A stretch of DNA of 64,000 bases from Gracilaria gracilis (taxonomy: Eukaryota > Rhodophyta > Florideophyceae > Gracilariales > Gracilariaceae): NCBI GenBank assembly GCA_030374805.1, contig JARGSG010000254.1, positions 124,001 through 188,000 on the forward strand, given 5' to 3'. A program made the translations under genes and the position numbers. Under the pieces are notes generated by a model. It had not been told where the DNA came from and searched no databases. It saw only the letters and a program-made list of their open reading frames with translations. Positions 12,471 to 24,786 of the stretch are shown in pieces. The number at the start of each line of letters is the position of its first letter. Position 1 is the stretch's first letter.

Positions 12471-13989
12471 TATGTCCTCGCAATCCTTGCTGCCTGTCCT
12501 ACAGGACCGGTCGTCACAACCATCGTCTCCACAGTCGCTCCGGCACCTCTGTAAGTTGTCAGAATCACAGTCTTTATATTTACGTTTTCTCATTCTCCAA
12601 CTTTGCGTGTATTTCTCATACTATGAGATCCCGACAGTTTATAGTTGTAGCCATGTCGTCTTGTGCGGGTGTACGTTTCGGATTTCTGCTTTTCTTAATT
12701 TGATGACAGCACAAACCAACTGCGTGTTTTTCCCCAACGATGACAGAGTTTTACATGGAATACTTCAAGGAACAGAAAGCGGAAAGTGTAAGTTATGCCG
12801 ACATATCTTTGATTCCAACATGAGACTAACACCTACTTTATGTTTCTGAAGAATCTTGAGCGTAAGATTTGCGGGATAGACGGAACTAAGTGACGGTGAT
12901 GTGTCCGAGAGCTTGGATCTGTACCAAGTACGTTACTGGAGTTCAATCTCAAGTCTCTCGTGCTCCTGCTCTTGCTGACAATCTACATTTCTTTCGTTTC
13001 CCTTATCGTCAAAGAGATTTGGGTGCTGCTACTTTTGTTTTTGGTACGTTTTCTTCGAGTTCCTGGCACATGCTCGTTTGCGAGACTCCGTACTTTGAAA
13101 ATACTGCATTTTATTCTGACAAAAATGAGTTTTATGCTTCTTACATGCGTTACAGATGACTCGGGATTCGTAGGTGGAAGGTGCGGTATGTCGTAGTGAT
13201 TGAGGCGCGAAGCGCCTCAATCACTACGACAGTACGGAAACGAGCCAGCCGAGCTTTGACGGTGACGGGGCTTGAAGAACGCCTGTTGTGGTAATGTCAG
13301 AATGGGGTTCACACTGTGCTTTAATAGTTTGAAGAAGAAAGCCATAAAGGCGTTCAATACAGAATTGAAGCAATGCTTTTGCTTTTACTCGGATTTCCGA
13401 GCTTTAGAGTTGAAAACTAGAAAGAATTCCCACCGTTGAAATACAATAGCATCGCGGATGTGTTCTTCAGAATTTGGCCAGTGGCGGGTCCTCAACCGCT
13501 TAGAGTTCTGACTACTTTTAGTGCTACTGCACAACTCATTTACCTGGAAATAGTGGCGGAAGGGGACGGGAATATACCCATTGAAGTGGAAGCCCTGTTT
13601 CGATGGCAAGATTGGAGAGACCCGTTTCAAGGCCAGCTTCATGGTAGGAGAGAACAGCAAAGAAACCATTACATGAAGCACGTGAGAGTGCATAGAGGTG
13701 CAATTAAGATATCTCGCGGGCTGGTGTCGAAGAAGATTAGCAGCGCTGACTCAGAACGAACAGCCTTGGTATGGGAGGGATGGTGGCCGTTCCAAGCTGG
13801 GATGTCTTCCTTTGAGCTGAAAGACTCGTCTTTAATCATCGTGGGGGACCAAATATCGTTGGAGAGCCACAGATGGGATGACCTGCAAAGCAAAGTGCAC
13901 CGAGTTCGTCTACTACTAAATATGGTGCGGCGGTGGCGTACGAGAAGGCTAGCATATCGGAGTTGAGTGGCGCGTCCCTGCATCCGGAT
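12471..13989. other. No gene recognised
   Basis: Open frames at 12,472-12,849, 12,890-13,159 and 13,436-13,966 have no recognisable domain. The last covers a 176-codon plus-strand frame that reads reasonably but has an equally open minus frame, and I could not assign it. A short hairpin at 13,190-13,230 is listed separately. Confidence 0.35.
13190..13230. repeat. 41-bp perfect hairpin
   Basis: The 18-nt arm GTCGTAGTGATTGAGGCG at 13,190-13,207 is followed after a 5-nt loop by its exact reverse complement at 13,213-13,230. It lies in otherwise featureless sequence. It could be the end of a foldback element or a cruciform. No T run follows, so a terminator-like role is not suggested. Confidence 0.8.
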
Positions 13990-15481
13990 GTCATACTTAA
14001 GCGCGAGACTTGCCGGAACAGTAAAGATATCGTTCAGCATCATCCAAATGGGGTCAGATATCTTCTCTCCAATTCCGAACGCATGTGTTGGTGCGGCCGG
14101 AGTAACCCGAAAATCGAAACCTTCCGCGAACTTGTCTTTTATGGAGTTGGATAGGGCTGCTCGCATTCGCTGAGCTTTGAGGTAGTACGCGTCATAAAAT
14201 ACGCTAGACAGTGCGTACGTGCCTCACATGATTCGGCCCTTCACCTCCCATCCGAAACCAGAAAAACGTGACTTTGCTACATGTCCTATGAGTTCTTGGC
14301 ATGTTGCTCCCACACCCCGTATCTAACATCGTCATACCTCTCTAAATTGGCTGAGGATTCAGAGTTCGTGATTACGTAGTACCCTGGAGCGGCCACTGAC
14401 AGCAGCCGTAACGACACCACCTCAGCTTTCGAGCCAAGATTCCTAAATACATTCAACGCACCCTGTACCGCTTCAGCTACTTCAGCATTCACTCCAGAAG
14501 ACAGCGATTCATTGACCACGCCATTTGGCACATCAGAAAGGTCTCCTTCCAAAAGCTCTGTGAATGGGGGCACAGAAGCGTTACTCGCTGTAGAATCCAT
14601 CTCATCAACCGCACCAATAACTTGTATCTTAAATGTGGCATGTTGAGCGTTGCGACATTTCGGCTCAACTGTGTCTAGGGAAGAACGATAAGAAAGAAGA
14701 CGATGACGGCTCACCCGAACATATGAGGGTTTCAAGCCCGTTACGTCGCGGAATGATGCCGGATGTCCAATACTTCCCGTGTATCCGAACCCAATGCCAC
14801 GGGACACATATCGGCTGCCACAGCAACAGCTGAACCTCCGGAGGAGGCACCAGGCACAGCAAACAGATCCCAAGGATTTCAAGTGCTTGCAAAGGCAGAT
14901 ATTCCCGTCGAAACTCCCATACCAAACACATCGAGATTGGCCTTCCCCAGAATAGCAGCACCAGCGCCAGGCAATCTCTCTACAGCTGTGGCATTCTAAG
15001 CGGGGATGAAGCCATCTAGAATGCGACTCGTCGCGGTTGTAGGTGTCCCTTTTGTGGAAAGGTTGTCGTTAGTGGCTATTGGAACTCCTGCCAGAGGACC
15101 CGGATCTTTCCCTCGCGCTACTTGTTCATCTATTCTGTTTCCTGGCGCCTGTATATGCTCCACGTCAACAGTAAGAAAAGCGTTGACATGCGGTTCGACG
15201 GACTCGATTCGAGTGAGCGATTGCTGCAAAACTTTGGATGCGGATGTTTCACGAGAAGAGATCGATTTGACAATGTCAGTAATGGACTGCGACGCAAGCG
15301 CAGAACAAAGTGTTCTTTTGCATGTCTGTATTCGCGAGGACAATGGGAAGGTGCGAAACGGATTGCGAAAGATAGTGCAAAAGAAGCGAAGTGTTCTGCG
15401 ATTCCAGAGCGTCACACTCTGAGGCGGAGGCAATGATGATCGAGGCCGATATGGTGGATGCTTCATGCTGAAAGAAATCAC
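13990..15481 (-). pseudogene. gatA: GatA (glutamyl-tRNA(Gln) amidotransferase subunit A) pseudogene
   Basis: GatA is the amidase subunit that makes ammonia for converting Glu-tRNA(Gln) to Gln-tRNA(Gln) in mitochondria or plastids. Reading down the minus strand, the family blocks come in order: SITDIVKSISSRETSASKVL and VEPHVNAFLTV, AGVPIATNDNLSTKGTPTT, GKANLDVFGMGVST, the [10 protein letters not shown] serine loop, GLKPSYVRVSRH, ADEMDST-like [37 protein letters not shown], and [14 protein letters not shown] with [10 protein letters not shown]. The catalytic lysine of the VPIAIKDN motif is replaced by Asn (VPIATNDN). Stops occur, for example after DGFIPA and near 14,885, with at least two frame changes, and the C-terminal quarter after about 13,990 is missing. 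The long Arg/Ser-rich N-terminal stretch may descend from an organellar transit peptide. A functional copy presumably lies elsewhere. Confidence 0.9.
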
Positions 15482-17200
15482 CTAGTGACAGGGGGTGAAA
15501 GAAGGGCGCAGTGGCGACTATGGTGCCGCTCGAGAACGAAAGGCTGCGGGTTGGGGCGGGTGAAGCCATGCGAGGCGCAATGTCGCAGTGGCGACTGGAG
15601 GTTGCCGCCGGCGTCTGTAGATGGGAAACCTCTTGATTGTAGCGCAGTACGGGCTGGGTGCTCGTTGTTGGTGTTGTGCGCTCGCGTTTGTTTTCGCGAG
15701 AGAGGTTAAGTACAGTATGAAGTGTTCGGAGGTGATGGCACAGCGGGAACACGTCAGCAGCGGGCTGCGCGCGATGCGTGTTGCTGCTGACGTGAACAAA
15801 CGTCACGTTGAGGTCGTCTGCACGGCGGGGACGTGCGCTCCCGGCGGCGGCTTCGTTTTGAGCGGTGGGGCTCTCACTACGACCGTAGCCCCAACCTTCC
15901 ACCACCCCAAACCAGCTACGAGCAAAATGAAGACACGTGGGATTGACCCAACTACTGTACTTATGTCCCCACCGCCGCCGCATTATCTTCGCCAGCGTCG
16001 CACCCATTTCGGTCGCTTGCACCAGCCTTCGCATACCCCACCCACCGGCGTGGCCGCGCATGGCCGCACTCGCTACGGTCCCAGGAACCGTCCAGTCGTT
16101 TCGGTCGCCTGCACGGCACGTCGCATGCCCCACCCGCCCGCGCCGCCGCCGCCGTGACACCGCCATCGGCGCTAGCGTCGCACCCGTTCCGGTCCCTGAA
16201 ACCGCCCGTCGTCTGCTCCACCCACCACCGTCGGCGCCGGCACTTTTCGTGCACCAAAGGCCACAGACACTCGGCGCTGCAATCATTTACCGTCGCCGCA
16301 GACGCCAGTCGTCGCTGCACCAGCCGCTGCTGCCCCCTAAGGCTGTTATTATTTGCATTTGACGCCGCAGTCCAACAGCGGGTACATAGGCCTGGTTTGT
16401 TTGGAATCCACTGTTGTTGGTACTTCCATCTTCTGCCACTTGTAGCCACCCCCGCCGCCGACAAAGCTTCTATTCGCTTTCACCAGCAGCCGCCGCCGCC
16501 TGACTCTTACTGTAGGTTGCAACCTCCGCCAGCGCCGGAAGATCCCATTTTCTGCCTTTGGCGCCGTCGCCTAACCACATGCCCTACTCCACGGTCCCAT
16601 TAAATGGCATCCCACGAATCCAAGCTATATCGCTTGGCCCTGCCGACGCCGTCTTCGGCCGAAATCACTGAAGACTGAGACACGAGCCGCCGAGCAAATA
16701 GGCGCCTTGTGCGCCCTGCCTGGTTTACTGCTCACCATCGCCTTATTCGGGCCGGCCCCACTCCTTTTCCCTTCCGTCTTTTATCGCTTACTACAGCCGC
16801 TGCCGCCCCCTGCTCGAGTCCTTCAAGACTGCTCCCGCCACTACCAGCTTGCACCACTTGTGCCCTCCGCCCTCCAGTCCCTGCTGCCGCCACGCCGGAG
16901 GACGTTCCAGAGCTTTCCGTTGCCGCCCTCCCCCGCCGAAAATGTTCGCTCCTGCCGTGGTTGCCGCGCCCGCAGCCGACATATATTGTTATCTTTGCGC
17001 CTTTTTTGGCTTCAAGGGGCGCAAACCAATGTTCAAATGAGGGGGCCGCTGATGCAGCGAAGTGAATTAGAAGCAGAAGGGGCTCGGAGGCCTTCGGCAA
17101 TTGGCCCGGAAATGTTTTACTTAGACTACGTTAACATTGGGCTGTATGGAGTCGAGATCTTCTACCGCGTCGGGCAGTGGCTGTACTTCGAATATATCTA
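15482..17200. other. GC-rich, triplet-biased stretch, no gene recognised
   Basis: Several frames stay open on both strands because the sequence is rich in CCG, GCC and CAC triplets, so long translations here are compositional. Imperfect copies of a GTCGCACCC-TTTCGGTCGC-TGCAC unit occur near 16,000, 16,085 and 16,172. It resembles the triplet-rich leaders next to the Plavaka copies at 12 and 22.7 kb, but I cannot show homology. Confidence 0.5.
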
Positions 17201-17222
17201 ACCAGCTCTTAGCGCAGTGGTT

Positions 17223-17830
17223 CTAGCCCTCGGCATGGATGTAGTTTCCTTTGCAATACTTGCAAACAAAGCGTAGTTTGCCATTCTTCTTCTTCTTGAA
17301 CTTCATTTTGTTGATGAGCTTCTGCAAATCCTCCCCCAGTCTCTCCTTGGGTGTCATTGTAGACACAAGAACACCTCGAGCGATTCGACAGGTCTTCGAG
17401 TTTTGCAAATGATTGTCTAACTCGGCAGCATTTCAAAACCCGTTCTCGATCCCGGTGTTGCAATGGAAACACTTTTTGCTTGCATCTTCCGCCATATTTA
17501 TGTAACGGCCTAGACGAACAGACCCTTTGCAGCTGTCGTCTGTGCATAAACATGCGACAGCTAAAAGGCACTCTTTAATTCGGACCACTTCCACAAAGTG
17601 GTTTCCGTGTATGTCATCCCCAACATAAGTCACCTTCTTAACTGAAGGTGCCAACTGCGTTAGGGATGACGTATCGGAAGGCAGTATATCAACCTCAGTA
17701 GGGACGGAGGGGGAGGCGAGCCGCGGTAACGATGCCGGGCACAGTACGAGTTCGTGTCGCAGTGTTGCGAAGGCCGGAAGCGCAGAAACCAGAACTGACG
17801 GGCGCGGCAGAAAATGCAGGCATCAACGAA
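17223..17830 (-). pseudogene. Zinc-finger protein remnant, family unknown
   Basis: The minus-strand frame contains KVTYVGDDIHGNHFVEVV, ACLCTDDSCKG, a C2HC-like finger (CFHC, then H and a C in LDNHLQNSKTC) and a late pair FVCKYCK. A TGA sits inside the finger, after GIENGF, and is followed in the same frame by NAAELDNHLQ, so the frame was once longer. A Lys-rich block precedes the last CxxC. The frame opens upstream into a Pro/Ser/Ala-rich stretch. The arrangement suggests a DNA-binding or transposon-derived protein, but I do not recognise the family. Confidence 0.45.
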
Positions 17831-20800
17831 GCATTAGTACGAGCGGGAGGTGCTTGTCTGGAACGGCGGGTAGAGGAGGAAATGAAAGGATCGCCCATAG
17901 TGAGGAGGCAGAAGCGTGGGAGCGGCGGGGCAGGGGTTGAGACACAAGCACAGGACTCGCATTGCCAGGCACCGGAGGCGCGGCAGAAAGAGTAATTCTA
18001 ATCTCTGCAGTAGGAGGCTCTTCGGTAGCCAGAAGAGGCGAGCCAGAAGCAGGTGTGGTAGAACTCGGTGCGGCAGGAGACTCTGCATCCCAGCATCATC
18101 TAAAGAGCTCAAAACAATTACACGGCGAGTGTGCCTACTGGGAACTTTCTTAGAGACCTTTTTCTTCGACCTCATTGCGGCGGACACACCCTGAGTTTTG
18201 CGCACACGCTGAGTCTTCTTAAAATCTTTTGGCGAGGCCTGGCAACCGAAACCGGAACTGAGAGACGCGCAGTTCGATTGCGAGCACCACGTTTTGTAGA
18301 ATTGTTTCTTCCCTCGTCAGGAATTGTAGACACTTGACGTGAAGGGCCCCCATGGGGCGTTTGCTCGATATTGTCAATCTGGCGTCGGGGGGCACGTCGA
18401 TCTCTTGCGCCTGGTCTTCTGTCCATCTCGTACAAAGTCTGGTGATCACGGATTGTACGAAGATGGGCTTCCAGAGGCCAAGGATTGTTCGCCCTGGGTC
18501 TCTGTTTCGAGACTGTAGAGGGTCACAAATATTTGAAGCCTATCGAAATATTGAACGTTATGGGCGAAATGTTTTGAAATAAACTTAAAACCGTGGAATA
18601 TAGAGCGGTGCAAAGAAAATCCTTCCACGTCTACTACTCGGAAAAATAATAATGTGAAATATACGTGCCTGTCTTTCTGTCACAGTTTTTCATTCTTTCT
18701 TCGGACACAATTTTTTACGAAAGACATGTTTCTGACTAAATATGTAACACCTGTTTTAAAGCCCATGTATGCAAATAAATATTTTCAAGTTTTTCCTAAA
18801 TCATTGCTCACTTTACTACTTTTCGAAAAATATAATGACGAATGCCTTTGTCAAAAGGGAATAATGAACAAAAGTATCTATGCACAGCTAGCAGGACCAA
18901 AGATTTGAAAACTTTAAACAAGCTAACCAAACCTCTCTTAAACCTTCTGCAGTATCATGCTGCCACTCATCAGATCGTTACGATTGCAAAGATCTACAAC
19001 AAATTCCTTCACCAAGGTTGGTGGAGGCTTCATCACTGGCCATATATGTGAATGAGCTCCAAATCTCACGACAACTGGCCAAAACAAAAATTTGTCATCT
19101 TCATGGTTCTTCAAAAAGAAGTAGTGATATTCTGCTTCACAATTGACGTGCACCAGCCTTGAAGACTCTTAGAGATGTACGAAACGTGTACAGAACCTGG
19201 CACGCGTGCTCAAGGTGTATGGTAGGCAGTCTCCACTACTTCTTATGCTTTCTGGAAAAATGCGCATCTTCGCCATTGCAACCATCTGGTTTACAATATC
19301 GGGATTGACGCCCTGCAAATGAGAAGGAATCCTCACAAGAGAACATTTCTTGGGATCCCTTCCACTTTCCTTTCCGAACTCACAACACCCTATGAAATTC
19401 GGAAGCTTAGAACTCGGAACAGAACAGCTTTTGTCCAGATTACGTCGCAACTTCCCCACCTTGAATATCCAGTTCGGGCTTCAACGTTGTAGATCCGCCG
19501 CGTGTTGGAGCATTTCCAATTGATCCAAACTAGAAACGAATGAATCGTGCTTGCAGATCAGAGGGAATGTGCTCTGAGCGAAGAAGAAGACTTGACGGGC
19601 AAGGCTTTTTTCATAATGAACTGTCTCAATTCGTTTCATCACAAAGGCTTTTGTTCCATTTCTCCATCTGACACAACTTCCTGTAGTGCTACGTCAAAGG
19701 CGGAAAACACCACGAAGACGTCCGAGATCTTCCTCTCTAGGAAAGCAGTCAGCAGACAGAGCCTCTCTGGCTATGCACGACAATGTCGGGTTGAAGGCCG
19801 AGGCCAAGCCGTCACGACGGGGCGTAGAGAGTTGAACGGAGAACCGGATCTGTAACACGTGTGTGAGTGAGTGTATCCTCGGGAGAGGTAGCGAGCCCAC
19901 AGTAGTGGGGAAAAGGGAAAGGGAATCCGCGAGAGCGGGAAATGGATAGAAAGAAAAGGAGGAAAAGGCAGAAAGGCTACGGTAAACACCGGGGTTATAC
20001 CTGTACAGCGTCGAACGCGACACAAGCGGAAAACAGTCCCACAATTGGGTTTTGTTAGAGGACGCAAGGATGATACAGTACCCATAGGCGACGGAGCCTC
20101 TCTCCTAGAAGGAGTGGATAACCCCTGAAGGCGAAGAAGTATAGAGCTAACCCTGCTTGGGGGAGATTTACTGTGCATGGCGGCGAGGTCGCCGCCATGC
20201 TAAGTAGCAAGCTCGCGCCCAAAATAATTAAATAAAATAACTAAATTGGCCCACGTGCAGTGGTAATTACCCACGCACCGTGGCGACCAGTCCACGTGGC
20301 CGTGGCCAACCTCCTGACCCATCCGTATTCTACGTTTCCTTCCCTCTACAGTGGCTATTACTATTCAAATACTCCTGCCAGGAGCGATCAACCGATACGT
20401 CGGAATATGACTAAGTAGTCGGAAACCGCCATCAGAGGGCGTTGCACCACACTTTTTGCCCCAGACAGATAGCGTGAACATGAATTTTGCGCAGACTGCG
20501 ACACAATGCACATATTCTGTTTAGTTGTGTGGCCTAACCAGGAATTTGTTGAAGACCGATTTCTCAGGTTATCATTTATCCCAGAGAATGGTGTTAGACA
20601 TAAGGTATCGCAAGATTCTGAACTGCCCGTCTAATGTGTATCAGTTGCATCTCCTTTACAACGTTTCGGGGAATGAAGTTTGTTTGACTGAGTTTCAAAC
20701 TTTGGTACTTCGTCAGAAGAACCATTGTTTAACTTCTGCGCACTTTCGTTTCCCTTCCAGATACCATCATGACTTTTTCTTGCATAGATCAAGGCTAGTA

Positions 20801-21064
20801 CTGCAACACTTGATTCAAGAACAACTGAATGTTTCCCTCACTACTGGAATCTTGTTTCCAAGCAGTAGCAAAGTTATATCTTTTGCCACTTTCAAACGCA
20901 TTGAGTAAGAAGAAAACTCAATCAATGTTTCTGCCTGAAAACAATATCGGTCTAAATTCACAAATGAAGAAAACCCTTCAAGTGAAAGTGGAAGATACCG
21001 TGGCGGTTTTTCGAAAACTCAGCATTGTCGAGCCGAAATTTTCTTATTTATCTAAAAGCAATCA
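17831..21064. other. No gene recognised
   Basis: Open frames at 19,169-19,459 (minus) and 20,525-20,908 (plus) have no motif that I recognise. A perfect 24-bp palindrome with a 2-nt centre lies at 20,176-20,199 (arms CATGGCGGCGA). It is followed by an AT-rich spacer and by several CACGTG-like boxes at 20,250-20,310, which might be regulatory or part of an old LTR, but I cannot support either. Confidence 0.35.
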
Positions 21065-22312
21065 TTCTTTTGTTCTCGTCTCATGAAAGATGGAAAGAGC
21101 ATCCGTTTGCTTCCGATATATTTGCACAATAGCTGGCCGGAAGGGGGTGACACATACGATGAAGGCCATCCTTTACACTATATTCGAAGCCCTTCTTAGA
21201 AAGGTTCAGAATGGGTTCGAGAACATGACACAGGGATTCTTGCAGTATTCTCATCCTGGAATCTCAAAGGACAGCATTAGAAATAAAAGACATTGTGTCT
21301 GCAGAAGAACAGGAGACGTCTTCCAGAGTAGTGGGGAAGTATGCGAAGACTGTGAGGTCTTCGCGAATGCACTTGGGGCGTAATTCTTCAGAGAAATTGA
21401 GGAGTATGAGGTGAAGAAGATAAGCGGTCACCGATGTTTGCTTTAGAGTTGTGGAAGATTTATTGGTGCATACCTGCAGAAGACATACGAAAGATTAACT
21501 GAGACTTATTGTTCGACTATGCCAAACAATTCTACTATCCGAAGCCCCCATAACCAATTCCTTAAGCTCTGAGGTAGCGTCTCTTGCGAGTGTTCTCGAC
21601 ATGGGATGGGAGATTGTCGTCGGCGTGTTCTGTGGGATGGGATTGAGGAATGTTTTTTCGTTGTTAGCCAACTGCCACTGTTTGGAAAGGTTTTCAATCG
21701 GTCTCTGGCGTAGAAGGTGACCCTGAACTTACATTCTTCTGGTGAGATGGTTATGCGTTGGAAACCATCATCGGAGGAGAGTCGCCTGAAGATGTCATTC
21801 TTCAGCTCTGTGCACCTCTTTGCACTAGTGATTGTCTCATTGAAACGCTGTTGCGAGAAGCGAGGGTTGCGGAAAAGACAAATGAGCTCTTCAGGTTGAC
21901 GGTGTTCAAGGGTAGAAGCCTCAGACGCCAGACAGACAGTGAGATAATCCATGTACAGAGCACCAAGTGACTCTTCAGAAAGCGGCGGTTCAGAATCATC
22001 ACGAACATCTGCGTCGCAGGGCGGCGGGGAAGGAGCCGGAGAGTTCGGAGTTGGTAATGGGGTACACAAACGCTCTTGTACATTACAAGGCTCCTTGAGT
22101 GTTTCCATTGTTCTCACAGTTTCTGAAGAGGCCCGTTTCCGAAATGGCATTGAAGTCTTCAGAACCTTGCTTTCCCGAATGATATGCTCCCCGTACTGCT
22201 TCAGATTTGCGTTGTGACGGTACGGGCAGTGATTCACGTGGTGTTGGAGTGATAACAGTGCTCTTGTGACATACGGAGAGCGGCGCGTCTTGTGTCTACA
22301 GTGGTAGACCAT
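21065..22312 (-). pseudogene. Plavaka-type transposase, copy 3, N-terminal part only
   Basis: The minus-strand frame opens at MVYHCRHKTRRSPYV, a zinc-finger start like those of copy 1 (MVYYCRH) and the intact copy. It runs through ERLCTPLPTPNSP, the ASTLEHRQPEELICLFRNPRF block and SQQRFNETITSAKRC. These match the intact protein around GHRKADELISLLHDPAFS. The sequence is closer to copy 1 than to the intact copy, including the non-coding leader. It ends near 21,065, roughly where residue 400 would be, so both catalytic acidic motifs of the C-terminal half are gone. It is a 5'-fragment of an inactive element. Confidence 0.85.
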
Positions 22313-23034
22313 GTCGCAGTAGAGAGAGGAGAGATAAGGCGAAAATATGAATTGCAAAGGGTAAATAACGAGAAGAAGGAGGGAGGAAATCGAGACCGTG
22401 AGAAATTGAACAAGATGCTGAGGAAGGGGATGAACTCAAAGTATTTATATTTGACTTTGAATCACGTGCTTTTTCGTGTTTGCTTTGAACAGCCTAAACG
22501 GGGAATGTTGGTGGTACCTTCCATGGGTGCACTGCCTTGCACGACGTGCGCTGCTGGTGTAATCTGTGGTCGGATACTTTCCAAGGTTGACACCTGTCCG
22601 ATCAAGCAAAACCCCGCCTTGGCTCACTGTGCCATTTCGCCGCCGCCTCATTTCATCGTCGACGCCACCTCCACCTTTGCCTTCCCGACGACATCGCCAC
22701 TACTTTCGGCTCCTCATCCCACCCTCTCTATCACCATCTCCAGTGGCGCCCCACCACCGTTACCGCCATTGTCACCATCGACACCGCCCACCATCGTCAG
22801 CCCGGCGCCTCCCACCACTACCGTTCCCGCCACTCGCCCTAGGATCTCTCACCGCCATCGTCATCTCCATACGGATTCGCCACAGCTGTCGCCTTTGTTT
22901 TCTAACCATCTTTGCCGCCACCCTTGCCCTCCCAACATCGTCGTTAGTGCCAAAATTGGTGGCGTCGAAAGCGCGCGTTTCAGCGCCTCGAACACATACA
23001 TTTCCTCATTGGTAAGGCATGCAAACCTTGTAAG
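22313..23034. other. Leader of Plavaka copy 3 with triplet-rich tract
   Basis: The segment 22,435-22,590 aligns with 11,820-11,960 upstream of copy 1 (shared CGGGGAA, TGTAATCTGTG-TCGGATA and GACACC blocks). A tract rich in GCCACC, CACCATCGTC and CCGCCATTG triplets follows, from about 22,620 to 22,960. The open plus frame over this span is compositional. The gypsy fossil begins directly after it. Confidence 0.6.
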
Positions 23035-24480
23035 TTACCCTTTTAGCAGCTTCATATTAAGGGGCGCCTCTATCTTGGCAAACCACTTGATAAACCGACG
23101 GTATACATTGCATAAACATATAAAGGATCGGATCTCCGTTTGGGTCGTGGGTGGCTTCGCCTCCTGCACGACCCGGATATTCCGCGGAGTAACTTCTAAC
23201 CTTCCATGGCTGATAATATGATGGAGATACTCTACCTCTTCGGTGAAGAAGACACACTTTCGGAGCTTCAGTGTTACTCCCAATTCCCTCAAAAGGTTCA
23301 AGACTTCCTTAACATGGTGAAAGTGTTCTTCTACCGTCCTGGAATAGATCATCGTTGTAGACCAGAGCGGTTCTTCACTTCTCTTTAGAACGGATTATGT
23401 CTAACGCACTCTGAAAGGTAGCTGCGGCATTCCGCAACCCAAGAGGCATACGAATAAAACGGAATAACCAAGCGTGGCAAGTAAAGGTCGTTTTGTCCTT
23501 GGCTTCTTCCCTGATAGGTACCTGCCATTAACCAAAGCTGGCATCAAGAGTAGTAAAGATCTTGGCGTAGCCCAACGAATCTATACACTCATCCATTCCA
23601 GGTATTGGGTACGATTCTCTGGTGGTCATACTGTTCAGCCTTCTGTAGTCCACACAAAACCGCATACGGGTATCATTATTCTTCTCACCAGGACCACAGG
23701 TCTGGCCCAGTCCGCATTCGCGGGCTCGATCACTTCTTCGCGGAGCATTCGTTCCACTTCATTGAGTTCAACCTCAAGGGCTTTCGGACCTGCATGGTAT
23801 GGCTGTTGGTAGATGGGCTTCCAGCCTGGCACCATATCAATACGATGTTTTGTAGCCTATATTTGGACTAGCCGGCCGGACCACATGGGTTCAAATTGCT
23901 CAAGGAGACTGAGGATTTGGTTTCAGAGCGCCTGATTCTCCTTACCTATCTGGACTTCCTCTCTCCAACTTTTCACGGGGTCCAGTTCCATGGTCTTCTT
24001 TCGACCGCTCTTCAAGGTATCAAATTCAGCCTTCAAGGTATCGGCGATCTTCTTTCTAACAACGGTATTTGTCGATACGCCTTCCGCATATGCGGGGTAT
24101 GGCGCATTTTTGCCCCCTCCCTCCCTTAAAGGTTGCGACCTCGCCCAGCTCAGTAGGTGAGATCCTGAAAACCCCTTGACGTGCCGACAAAGCTGTCCCA
24201 ATAGTGGTATTCTTGGGTAACCTAACATTGTGATTGCTAAAGTTACTCAAGTACACCTTGAAGAGGTTGGTTAGGGATACTATCGATAATCCCGTTAGCC
24301 ATCAAGGCGAGGTGTCTTTCTGCTAACCTGGGGTGGTTTCGTAAAAAAAGCAGCCCGGCTACAGTGCATGAAACAGATACCACCATTTGGGTCATAGCCG
24401 AAATTGAAACCGTTTTGGTACGGCGAATCTTGTTCGATACCGTTTCGGTGGGGATATTGTATCATGACTTATACAGCCAA
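23035..24480 (-). mobile_element. Ty3/gypsy retrotransposon fossil (partial pol)
   Basis: Minus-strand frames show parts of a Ty3/gypsy polyprotein. Going downstream, these are a pre-RT segment (LPKNTTIGTA), the N-terminal RT region (REEVIEPANADWARPVVLV) and the later RT region (HFHHVKEVLNLLRELGVTLKL, EYLHHIISHG, YRRFIKWFAKIEAPL). No LTR, integrase or gag was found, so only a core fragment remains. It is broken in several places and looks old. It ends close to the left terminus of the 18-kb element. Confidence 0.85.
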
Positions 24481-24527
24481 CCCTTCTTGGTGTGAGAACT
24501 ACCCAAGATGGCAATACGTCCACCCTG

Positions 24528-24553
24528 CGTCGGTGTTCTCGGAATGCTAGTTT
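24528..24553 (+). repeat. Left terminal inverted repeat of the 18-kb element
   Basis: It begins CGTCGGTGTTCTCGGAATGC and continues TAGTTT. The reverse complement of the right end is the same except for A in place of C at position 11. Subterminal TGCTAGTT or AACTAGCA copies lie at about 24,545, 24,557 (partial), 24,567 (partial) and 24,595. Confidence 0.92.
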
Positions 24554-24786
24554 AGTATGCTAGATCGCTAGTTGTGAAAACAAAAGTCCGAAAAAACTAG
24601 CATTTTTGTAGTTGGCAAGGCAAAAAAATTATTTTTGGGAACTACGTTTCGGTTCAGTGCAGTTCGAACTTCACCTACTGGAGTTGAAGGCTAGTTTGCA
24701 GTTTCTCTGCCACCACTCGTAACTTTAAATTCTCCACACTCGTCAAAAACACTCCAAAAACTTACGAACGAACCACTAGCGCTCCC

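Noticed and set aside
11951-12703. 250-residue Ala/Thr/Ile/Val-rich protein
   Set aside because: Produced by the triplet repeat; the opposite strand is equally open.
15621-16603. Pro/His/Arg-rich proteins on both strands
   Set aside because: GC-rich triplet composition keeps several frames open at once; no domain is visible.
20176-20199. Transcription terminator hairpin
   Set aside because: A palindrome without a following T run, in a eukaryotic context; it has no supported role.
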